From the NCBI RefSeq assembly GCF_019393635.1, contig NC_057863.1, positions 641,859,306 to 641,923,305 on the forward strand: a DNA stretch of 64,000 bases. Direction: 5' to 3'. This stretch comes from Dromiciops gliroides. Taxonomy: Eukaryota > Chordata > Mammalia > Microbiotheria > Microbiotheriidae. The translations under genes were made by a program, and so were the position numbers. Below, piece after piece: positions 24,032 to 33,495 of the stretch (positions are counted from its first letter, which is position 1; each line of letters starts with the position of its first letter). Under the pieces are notes generated by a model, which worked only from the letters and a program-made list of their open reading frames with translations, was not told where the DNA came from and did not search any database.

Positions 24032-24539
24032 GTTACTTGGTGGAGCTTAGCTTTCTTCTTCTTCTCTCCAAATCTGGTGGTAGGAGGAAGGAGGATGAGA
24101 CTCAGGGATTTAGGGAAATGTATATACTGTCATACATTTTTCTATCTTCCAGTGGCTTTCCAGTCAAAACTTCTGGAAAAAGGCAGAGTTGTCAGGAGTA
24201 TATACTACATTCCACACCCATGTGTGGAATTCCATGTTTAAGTCAGCTCTCCAAAAGTGGCACTCCATCTCCAAAAATGCCTTCCACTAAGGTGTAATGC
24301 AAAGGTGTCCTAGATGAAGACTTTTCTGATCCCCTCCCCCTGGTTGTCAATATTCTTTCTCTTCCTCAAATGACCTTGTATTATATTTAGCACGAATTTT
24401 GTATTTCCTTCTCTCCCCCTGCCCCTAGTAGAATGTAAACTTTTGGAAGACAGGAGACATCCTCTTTCTTGGTATACTCAGTATCTAATAGAGTGATTTG
24501 TACATGAGAGGTCCTTGATAAATGTTAAATTGAACTGAA

Positions 24540-24697
24540 TTCCTGTGAGCTAATCTGAATCTAGAGATTCCACAAAACCACCACAGGGCCTCACAATAAC
24601 AGTACTACAGAGTCCCACTGGACCCCCACACAAATAGCTCCTATGACACCTTGGCTCCCAAACTCCAAAATCATACCCCTACGAATACAACATTAAC
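24540..24697 (+). repeat. degenerate minisatellite, second block (part 1)
   Basis: Words agattccacaaaaccaccac, cctcacaataacag and gagtcccactggaccccc match the unit of 10950-11645. A CORE-type SINE interrupts it. Confidence 0.55.
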
Positions 24698-24956
24698 TTT
24701 TGTTGTCATTCAGTCATTTTAGTCATGTCTGACTCTTCATGACCCCATTTGGGGTTTTCCTGGCAAAGATACTGGAGTGGTTTGCCATTTTCCTTTTCCA
24801 GCTCATTTGACAGATCAGGAAACTGAGGCCAATAGGGTTAAGTGACTTGTTCAGGGTCACACAGCTAGGAAGTATCTGAGGCCAGATTTGAACTCAGGGA
24901 CAAGAGCCTTCCTGACTCCAGGCCTGGCACTCCATCTACTGCATCAACTAGTTGCC
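24698..24956 (+). mobile_element. marsupial CORE-type SINE (gactcttcatgac head)
   Basis: Well preserved: gactcttcatgaccccattt, gatactggagtggtttgcca, gttaagtgacttgttcaggg, ctccaggcctggcactccat. It lies inside the minisatellite block, whose units resume right after it. Confidence 0.85.
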
Positions 24957-25075
24957 CATTATGCTTATTTGAGCCCAGGGAACCCATAATAACACATGCT
25001 CATGATTCCCCCTTGGTCCTGAGATTGCACAGTACTCCCTCAATGAACCCAGCCAGGGACCAAAGACCCTATAGT
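24957..25075 (+). repeat. degenerate minisatellite, second block (part 2)
   Basis: gagcccagggaacccataat and aacacatgctcatgattccc continue the unit of 24540-24697 and 10950-11645. Confidence 0.5.
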
Positions 25076-25659
25076 GGCAAACTTTGTCTCTCAGCCAGGC
25101 AGAGTAAAAAATTCCTTCCCCCTTCTTTTTCTCACCAGGGTGTTTGGGGTACAGGCTTCTCATTCTCCCACCATTCTTTTTTTCCCTTCTTTTTTGAAGT
25201 TTTTCCCTTGTGTTCCCACCATTCTTCCTGATCTCTAACAAGGCAACTAAGGCTGGGAATAGACCTATGAATGGTGCCAGAATCGAGGGTTGTTCCTTGA
25301 AGCTCAGTCTACTCTTTCCTAAAGAGTTAGACTGGGGAAGAGAAAGGGCACATGGGTAGCTGTCTACTCTTGTGTAATAAACATCTCAACCCAGCATAGA
25401 AATCTGGGAATATGCTTTTCAGAGCCCCTAAGACTTCTAGGTTTACTCCCCTGCCCCCCATCCCAAACCTGAACTCTGCCCCAAGTCTGGTTAATGAGTT
25501 ACCCATCCCCTTATCCGCCCACCAAGGAGGCACTGACCCTAACTGTGTTCCCTCCAGTTCATTGGCCATATGCCATCCAAGAGGTGGGGAAACTGGATTT
25601 GGGGTTCCACTGATTGCCCTAAGGCTCCCTTTGAGACCGGAGCCTAGGAGGCCAGCAGA
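25076..25659. other. PRODH2 upstream region
   Basis: No exon, TATA box or CpG cluster recognised; single-copy-looking sequence leading into the PRODH2 start. A short 5' UTR exon could lie here but is not supported. Confidence 0.4.
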
Positions 25660-28600
25660 ATGCTTCGAACTAGCCGAGTACTATTTTCTCGGGCTACCCC
25701 CCCTTTGCAGGGTTCAGCAGCCCCAAGGCCAAGTTTGCAGTTTGATGGAGAAGCCTTCCGTCTGAAAAGGACAGGGGAACTAGTGCGGGCTTTGTTTGTG
25801 CTTCGGCTCTGTGCGTGGCCCCCGCTGGTCACTTATGGCCTAACGGTAAGTGTCCTCTGGTCCTGACCGCCAAGGGGAGGAATTCCCTAAGGTATGCCCC
25901 AATTCCAGTCCTAAGGTAACTCAACAGTGTTACCCCATTGTAATTCTGTTTCTCCTTCTTCCTACCACCTAGCTTCTGTCTTGGTCCCAGAGGCTCCTGG
26001 GCTCTCGGCTATCTGGGGCACTACTTCGGGCTTCAGTGTATGGGCAGTTTGTGGCTGGGGAGACAACGGCTGAGGTGCAAGGCTCTGTCCAGAGGCTTCA
26101 GGGACTTGGGCTACGGCCACTCCTGGCTGTGCCCACTGAGGAGGAGCCAGGGACAGATCGGGGAGGGTGAGAACATGGATCAGGGGAGGGTGAAATGTAA
26201 GATGGGCTGGACAGTGAAAGGAAGTTGGTGGGAATAAGAGAGAGAAGCGTTGGGGGTGAGGAGGCTGAAAGAAAAGGACCAGCTGGAGCCTCACAACTCA
26301 GCTTCTGTCTCTGGCCTGCAGAGAAGCCTGGTATGAGGGAAACCTGAATGCTATGTTGCACTGTGTGGACCTGTCCTGTGGGACCCCGGGATCCCTGCCA
26401 CCCCGGCCAGCCCTCATGCAGCTCAAAGTGACAGCACTGACGAGCGCCCGACTCTGCGTAAGAGACTGAAGCTGGGGGGAGGATTTGAAGGGCTGGACCC
26501 AAAGCGGGATTCCTGAACTGTGCACGCCTTTATCCCTCTTCCCGTTTTGCTCCTTTCAGAAGGAGCTGACACTCCGGCTCAGGGAGCCTGGGACTGCCAA
26601 GGAGCTAAGTCCCGAACAGTTTGCTGACACCATGGAAAGTGGTAAGGTGAGCACCTCCAACCACCCGCTACCCCAAAGTACTCCTGCACGTCTCTCTGAA
26701 GCCCCTGAACCTGAGCTGTGTTCTCCCTCAGGATCTCTGCGTTTCCAGCCTCAGCCCTGAGCAGAACCAGCATCTCCGAGCCTCCTTGAGCCGTTTCCAT
26801 CGCATCGCTAAGGTAAAGCCAAACCTCAGCCCCAGTTCTTCCGAAGGTCTGAACTTTTCCTTCCCTCATTTTGCACAGAGCCCTCGTCTCCCTTATTCTC
26901 TTCCATAGCTAGAGTCCAGCGATCCCATCTCTTCTATCTTCCTCCACAGTATGCCCGGAGCCAGGGGGTGCGGCTGCTGGTGGATGCTGAGTACACGTCT
27001 CTCAACCCAGCACTGACCCTGTTTGTGTCTTCCCTGGCTGTCCGATGGAACTGCCGGGAGGAGGCTGATGGGGCTGGGGCTCCCTGGGTCTGGAACACCT
27101 ACCAGGCCTATCTCAAGGTAACAGGAAGCCTGGGGAAAAGACGCCAAGAAGCGCCTGAGATTGGCTGGGGAAAGGACCTGGGCCTGTTATATCACTGCCT
27201 TCTCCACCACCTCAGGACACGTATGAACGTCTGAGTCAGGCAGCAGAGGCAGCAGAGCAAAAAGGTCTGGGCTTTGGGGTGAAGCTGGTTCGTGGTGCGT
27301 ATCTGGAGACGGAGCGGGCACTCGCCCAGCATAGTGGGACAGCAGATCCTACCCAGCCCAACTATGAGGCCACGAGTCGAAGGTAGGGAAGAGGGGGACT
27401 CCCACGGAAGGGACTGAGGGTAGAGGCCAGGACTAGGTTTGCCATGGACTCCCATGCCTTTCTCCCCATTCACCTCTTTTCCCAGTTATACCCGTTGCCT
27501 GGAGCTGATGCTGGGACATGTTTGCCGCCAGGGCTCACGATATCAGCTCATGGTAGCTTCCCACAATGAAGAGTCTGTGCGCCAGGCAGTCAAGCGGTAA
27601 GGTGGGGGCCAGAGGGGAAGGGGAGCCTAAGGAGCAGGGAAGGCCAAAGATAACAGGAGCAAAGATGAGGGACTTAAGAGATTCAGAAAGCAGCAGAACT
27701 GGGAGGTATGTCAGAGGTCACCATTTCAATCCCCTTATTTCAAGGGGAGGGAAACTGACTAGTCCAGAGAGGTTCAGGGATGTGTCCAAGCATCCTATGA
27801 GGCAGCAGCAAATCCTAAGGATTAGGAAGAACCCTGATCTCCTCTTGGGGCCAAGGATCTTCCCATCATACCAAGAGAGAGACTGAGGGTTTGAGGAGAC
27901 GGAAATGGGCATGACTGTCCTACCTGTGGGCTCTTTAAAGAACCTTCCCCACCTAACCTTACACCAAGAGATTTGGTATAGTGAAAAGAATGCTAGACTG
28001 ACATAGAGTCAGGGCTAACCTGGGTTGGAATTCTGCCTTAGATACTACTGGAGCTATGAGATGATAAAGTCATTGAACCTTTCTCTCTGAGCCTCAGTTT
28101 CCCCATCTATAAAAACAGGATAATATCGGCTGTATCTACCTCAAAAGGTTGTTGTAAAGATCAAAAGAGATAAAGTGCTGTATAAATTTGGCTCTTTTGT
28201 GTATTGTTAACTTTACATTGTATTTTTTGTAACTAAAAGTTACAAATGGGCAGCTAGGTGGCGCAGTGGATAGAGCACCGGCCCTGGAGTCAGGAGGACC
28301 TGAGTTCAAATCCGACCTCAGACACTTAACAATTACTAGCTAGCTGTGTGACCGTAGGCAAGTCACTTAACCCCAATTGCCTCACCCGAAAAAAAAAAAA
28401 AGTTACAAATGACCGAAGTTATTCAATCCGACCCACATTCTTAGCACCTAATTCAGTGTCAGGCTCTGTGTGTGCTAGCTGGCCACTAGAGATTCCAAGG
28501 CTCTGCCTTCAAGGGGCATATTCTCTGCTTAGGGGAGATGAAACATGTAGACAGATAAGGAAATACAAATCAATGTAGTTTTGAGAGGGAAGAGAGAACC

Positions 28601-29491
28601 AAGAGTGAGGGAGAACAAGGACAGCTTGGCCCAAACATGGGAATCGAGGGAGGGATGGAGCACCTCTGCAAAGACCTAGAGTAGGATACGTGATGTCATC
28701 TCTGGGCAGGAGTGTGGAGGTGGATCTGACTGGACCAGAGAGTAGGAATAATAGGAGAAAAGACCAGGAGGTGGGCAGGAGCCATACCATGGAGGGCTTT
28801 ACATGGCAGGCCCAGGGCTCCCGGTTCCCTCTCCAAAGCAGTCCTATAATAACATACAATACAGCTCTCTGGGCAGCCTCATCCTTCTGCTAGCCTGGGA
28901 GTGCCAGGAACACAGAACTCAGGCCTGACTAAGCCCCATCCTAACGCTGAGCACACAGCTCTGCACACAGGAGGTATTAACCTGGATCTCCAATGCCACA
29001 GGATGTCAGATTTGGGCATTCCTCCGGATGGTGCTGTTTGCTTCGGACAGTTGCTGGGCATGTGTGACCATGTCTCCCTTGCCCTGGGTATGTGTTCCCA
29101 TCAGAAACCATCCTGTTCTCAATCGCTGCTATCATGGGCAAAATCCCCATGGTGAGGAGAGGACAGCCTTGTCCCTCTTCCCTTCTCTGGTCACCACTTG
29201 AAGCCATTCCCCCATAACCTAGACCATATTAGCAAAGCCAAGGTGAAAGGGCCCGGGCCTGGGTGGGAGGAACAACGCAGGAAAAAGTCTTGCCCCTGCC
29301 CTGACTTCTCCTCTCATCCAGGGCAGGCTGGTTACGCCATCTACAAGTCTATCCCCTATGGTTCTCTGGACGAGGTGATTCCCTACCTGCTTCGCCGGGC
29401 TCAGGAGAACCGAAGTGTGCTGCAAGGGGCCAGGAGAGAGCAGGGGCTGCTGAGCCAGGAGCTTCTTCGGCGTTTTTCTCGCCATCCTTAA
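25660..29491 (+). CDS. PRODH2: PRODH2, hydroxyproline/proline dehydrogenase 2
   Basis: Mitochondrial FAD enzyme that oxidises trans-4-hydroxy-L-proline (and proline weakly) in hydroxyproline breakdown. Ten exons: 25660-25845, 25973-26166, 26322-26457, 26560-26646, 26732-26812, 26950-27117, 27216-27382, 27486-27596, 29002-29087, 29322-29491. They close to 461 codons (human 460). The N-terminus (MLRTSRVLFSR) is basic and targeting-like. The barrel is recognisable from VRLLVDAEYTSLNPAL, GVKLVRGAYLE, YQLMVASHNEESVRQA and FGQLLGMCDHVSLALGQAGY. The C-terminal substrate motif YLLRRAQENRSVLQGARREQ is intact, so the enzyme looks functional. Intron 8 is 1.4 kb and carries a MIR-like relic and a SINE. 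All borders are GT/AG. The start follows the human protein. Orientation relative to KIRREL2 is as in human. Confidence 0.97.
27960..28205 (+). mobile_element. MIR-like SINE relic in PRODH2 intron 8
   Basis: Order gtgaaaagaatgctagactg, gtcattgaacctttctctct, gagcctcagtttccccatct, ctcaaaaggttgttgtaaag, aaagtgctgtataaat follows the MIR consensus. Confidence 0.7.
28248..28401 (+). mobile_element. marsupial tRNA-derived SINE in PRODH2 intron 8
   Basis: Short form with A-tail. Target-site duplication agttacaaatg on both sides (28238-28248 and 28401-28411). Confidence 0.94.
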
Positions 29492-29552
29492 GACATCACC
29501 CCATGTTCCTGTCTCATTTCTGGCCTCCCCTCTCCTCACCTCAACATCTGAC

Positions 29553-29558
29553 ATTAAA
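29553..29558 (+). terminator. PRODH2: PRODH2 poly(A) signal (ATTAAA)
   Basis: ATTAAA lies 62 bases after the stop codon, giving a very short 3' UTR; a GT-rich stretch follows. No other signal nearby. Confidence 0.75.
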
Positions 29559-29849
29559 GGTCTCTAAGAGAAAACCACACCTCTCATTTGCTGTCTGGAA
29601 CTGGGGCCAGGAAATGCAGTTTCCTGTTGGTAGTCCCTTTGACCACTGGGCAAGCAACTTCATGTCTCTGGGCCTCCGTTCCTTCATTCACCACATGAGG
29701 GGACTGCATGAGATCATTCATAAGGGCTTCGGTCTGAGACATGAGGTGAGCAGAGTAAGGGCTGAAGGGAGGAATCCCTCAAATTCTGAGAACATCAGAC
29801 TGTGATGAGGACTAAGGAAGTGCCCCACTCTCTAAGTCACTTCACAGGG

Positions 29850-32620
29850 TCTCTGAAATTGGAGTAGGTGGTGCCTTGGTTTCTGAGATCAATTAGGGGA
29901 GGGCAGGGGTTCAAGGCTGAGGGAGGGTTGTCTTGGACTTGAAGTTCCTCTTTGAGGCCTCTGACTGGCGGGCAGGCAGAGGTGACAGTCTTTCACCCTT
30001 TGAGCTCCTCTGTGGGGTGTCTGGGGAGTGGTGTTCTAAGAAGGTGCCTAAAAGCCTACTTTGGGGTCTCTGGCTGAGGAGAACCTGAAGGAAAGGACGT
30101 CTGCATCTCTGAGTTCCTCTGAGGAGTCTTTAACTGGGGAATAGTGAATAAGAGCCCATTGGTTCTCTGAATTGGGGGTAGGGAATGAGGGGAACATTTC
30201 CATCTTTGAGCCCCTCTCTAGGGGGTTTCTGTCTTTCAGGGGATGTCAGGATTGAATAGGGGAGGGAATTAACTGAATGGTGTCTTGATCTGCTATAGTT
30301 GAGGTGTCTGACTGGAGAGATGCTGAGGGGAGGGCCCTTTTGTGTTTGACTGGGAAAAGGTTAAGGGATCACTCTATGGGGTCTGTAATGGGGAGACAAT
30401 GAGTGGGGTCCCTTTGCTGGGTCTTTGACTAGGGAGAAGTTAAAGGGAATCCAAAGCAATCTCTTGGCAGAAGCTGAGGGATGGGTACCTCTACTGAAGT
30501 CCCTGATGGGGCAGGGGACCCCTCTCTGTGGGGGAAGCTGAGGTGGTATCTCTTGGTCTATGGGCTCTCTGACTGGAGGGGAGGTCCCTCTTGGGTAGAT
30601 TTAGGGGAGTGTCTCAAACTGTGTGGGCTGAAGAAGAAGCTAACAGGTGTCCCACCAGTCCACAAGGTCTCAGGAAAGCAAAGAGGGCCCCCTGTGGGGA
30701 TATGAGATGAGGGAAGAGGGTGAGGAGATAGAATCCCTTGAGCTATGGGATCTCTGAAGAAGCTAAGTGGGGATCACTCAAGGGAGCAGGGGAGCTCTAG
30801 TCTGTGGAGTTTTGGAGGGGGTGTCCTTTGGTTTACAAGGTCTCTGAGGGGAGTCCCTAAGTTTATGGGGTTTCTGGGAGGGTAGAAAGTGTTCCTTGGT
30901 CTATGGAGTCTTGGGGTGGTGGTGAAAGGCATTCCTCAGTTTGTGGAATCTCTAAGGGATCGGGAGTCCACCTTCTAGATCTGAGAGCATCCTTTGGCTT
31001 CTAGGAAATAAGAAATTCATTTCATCTTTGGGGTGGGGTAGGAGTCCTTAAGCTTGTTAGGTCTGGGGAGGTACCTTGGTCTGGGGATGGGGGGGTGTGG
31101 CATGAAGAGAATCCCTTGGTTTCTAGAGTAGATAAGGGGTGACTTCCTGGTCTCTGGACTGGGTTAGGAATATCTCTTAGCTTTTGGGGTCTGAGGAAGG
31201 TCTTTCTGGCTTGGGGTGAGGTGGGAGGGGTTCCTCAGTCTTTGGAGAGTCTGTTTTCTGGGAAGTTGAAGAGGGTTTCTTGGTCTTGACTGTGGGATGA
31301 AGGATTGTTCCCAAGGCTGTGGGGTGTAGTAAGGAGAGGCTCTAAGTGTATGGAGTTTGGGGAGTTCTTGTCTGTGGGATATGTGAAGGAGGGTACCTAT
31401 CTCAAGGATGAGGTGAGGGGGTCCCACAGTATATAAAGTGAGGTGAGGAGAGTCCCATTGTGTATGGGGGCCCTCAGTTTCTAGGGTTGAGTAAGGGGGT
31501 TCACTTGGTCTATGGGGAGGTCTTTCAGTCTTTGGGGTAAGATGAGGAGGGTCCTCAGCCTATGTGTTGGGGTAAAGGGAAGTCCCTAAGTCTGTGGAAT
31601 TTGTAAAGTGAAGGTGGAGTGAGGGTTTTTCATTCTGTGGGGGTGGTAAGGAGGGTCCCTTGGTTTTAACGTGGGGTAAGGGAGATCTCTCAAATATACG
31701 GGGTGCGTGTGGGTGTATGAGGAATGTCCCTTAGTCTCTGGGGTGAGGGTAGTCCCTCACTTTGTGGTTTGAGGGAGGGAGTGATCTCTTGGTCTCTAGG
31801 CTGAGGTGAGAGAGAAAGGTTTCCTCATCAGTCTCTGGGGTGGAATCCCCCAGTCTGGGGGTGGGGGGAGTGAAGAGAGTCCCTCCGTCTATGGGGTAAA
31901 GTGAAGAGGACCTTCCGTCTCTAGGAGGGATGAGGGCGAGGTCCCTTAGTCTGTGGACATCCCTCGGTTATCTAGAAGGGATGGGGGGGCTGTTTAGTCT
32001 GTGGGATCTTGGGGGGGTCTCATTCTGGGAAGTGGGATGAGGGAGGTTTATGGGAGTCCTTCAGTTTCTAGGGTGAGGGAGGGTCCTTCATTTTTTCAAA
32101 TGGGGGGTCCCTCAGTCTGAGGGATGGGGCAGGAGAGGTTGTCCCTCAGTGTCTAGGGGAGTCCCTCAATCAGTGGGGTCTGTGGGAGGGCTTCATTCTG
32201 TGATCTAAGGGAAGTCCCTTAGTCTCTAGGGGGCATGAAGTGGAGGTAATATAAGGAGAGTGGGGGGAATCCCTTTGCCTCTAGGGAGGGGCGAGACGGG
32301 TCCCGCAGTATCACAGGAGGAGGGGGATCCTTCAGTCTCTAGAGGGGTGGGGGTCCTCCCTTAAGTCTCTGAAGGGTAAGGGAGGACTCTCTGTCTCTAA
32401 GGGGGGTGAGGGAGGGGCCCCTCGGTCTCTGGGATGGGGGGGGGCCCTCCTGTCTCTGAGGGGAGTGGGGTTAGTCCTTTTAGTCAATGGGGGTAAGGGG
32501 GGGTCCCGCTAATCTCTGAGGGGTGAGGGAGGTCCCTAAGGGGGTGAGGGAGGTCTCAAAGGGGGTGAAGAGGGTTCCTCAGGTCTCTAGAAAGAGTCCC
32601 CCAATCAGAAGGGAGCTAAA
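29850..32620 (+). repeat. 2.8 kb G/T-rich degenerate minisatellite between PRODH2 and the TEX14-like gene
   Basis: Endless variation on a unit of roughly 25-45 bases with the words gtccctnagtctctgggg and gtgaggggagg. It is strongly G over C on the plus strand. Units become more regular towards the right end (32000-32600). No exon seen. G-runs give G-quadruplex potential on the plus strand. Confidence 0.8.
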
Positions 32621-32659
32621 GGCTGGGGGGGAAGGGGTCTCCTTGGTTTTTCGGGTTTC

Positions 32660-32860
32660 TGTCTCCCTCAGTTCACCGTGGCTCCGGCGCTTGTGACGTC
32701 ACTAACGGTTCTCAACTGCTCTGGGAGCTCTCGCACCCCTGACTTTTTCCCGCTTCCCGGCCCACGAGACGCTCCGAATGCGCAGGCGCAGTGAGCGTGT
32801 GTAGGGGAGGGGGGGAGACGGGCCGCGCCGGCCTCGCGCGCATGCGTCTCCTTTTCTCCC
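32660..32860 (+). promoter_or_regulatory. CpG-rich promoter of the TEX14-like gene (CRE, MYB, NRF1 sites)
   Basis: Full CRE palindrome tgacgtca at 32694-32701, directly followed by a MYB-type taacgg (32703-32708) and a second caactg. NRF1-like tgcgcaggcgca lies at 32779-32790 and gcgcgcatgcgtc at about 32836-32847. No TATA box. It is the only CpG cluster between PRODH2 and the gene's ATG at 33496. The promoter role and the transcript start near 32750-32850 are inferred. Confidence 0.65.
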
Positions 32861-33495
32861 GCCCGCCGCCCTTGCCAACGAGCCCAGTGCCCAAACCCAG
32901 GTCGGGGCGCTGCCCAAACGGTCGCCCTTCGAGGCTACTTCCCCCGTACCCACCCCACATCTGTTCCTCTTCCTCTATTCTCCGCCCCCCCCCCGCCTCC
33001 TCCAGTTCTTCGGATCCCTCTACTTCAATCTCCCAGCCCCCTCCTCTCATTTCCCCCAAGCCTCCTCCTCAGATACCCCAGATCACTCCTCTCCGATCCC
33101 CCCGCCCCGAACTCTCTCAGATCTCCCTCCCAAATCCCCCCAGTGCCTCAGCCCTCTCCTTGATCCTCCAAACCCTACCCCCTACTCCTCTGAGATCCCC
33201 CATTCCCTCCCACAGTCTCTCATCTTCTCTAATTTGCCCATATTCCCCCCCCCAGTTTCCCTGAATTCACCCCTCCAGACCTGCTCCTCCACCCTAACAT
33301 CCCTGCTGATTTCCAAAGACCCCCCCCCACTTATTCTCCCTGGACCCTCCCCCACCCCCATCTCCTTTCACCCATTCCCACTAACCCTCAGCTTTGCCTC
33401 TGCCACCCTCCCCATGAGACTTCTGCCTTCCCCCTCTCAGGCTCTTCTCCTTCCCCCTAGCCTGGCCTTAGGCTGACCCCCTGGGCAGCATCCCC
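32861..33495 (+). other. C-rich, G-poor leader of the TEX14-like gene
   Basis: Between the CpG cluster and the ATG lies about 630 bases of degenerate ctcctcngatccccc text, likely 5' UTR and/or a first intron. A possible acceptor (ttccccctag) sits at about 33450-33459. The open frames across it are low complexity and not supported as coding. Confidence 0.45.

Noticed and set aside
29850-32620. Regular repeats suggesting a CRISPR-like array
   Set aside because: Units vary continuously in length and sequence, with no constant repeat and unique spacers, in a vertebrate genome: a minisatellite.
32791-33264. 157-codon Pro/Ser-rich open frame upstream of the TEX14-like gene
   Set aside because: Low-complexity C-rich DNA with few stops by composition; no domain, no conservation known, and it lies between the promoter and the supported start.
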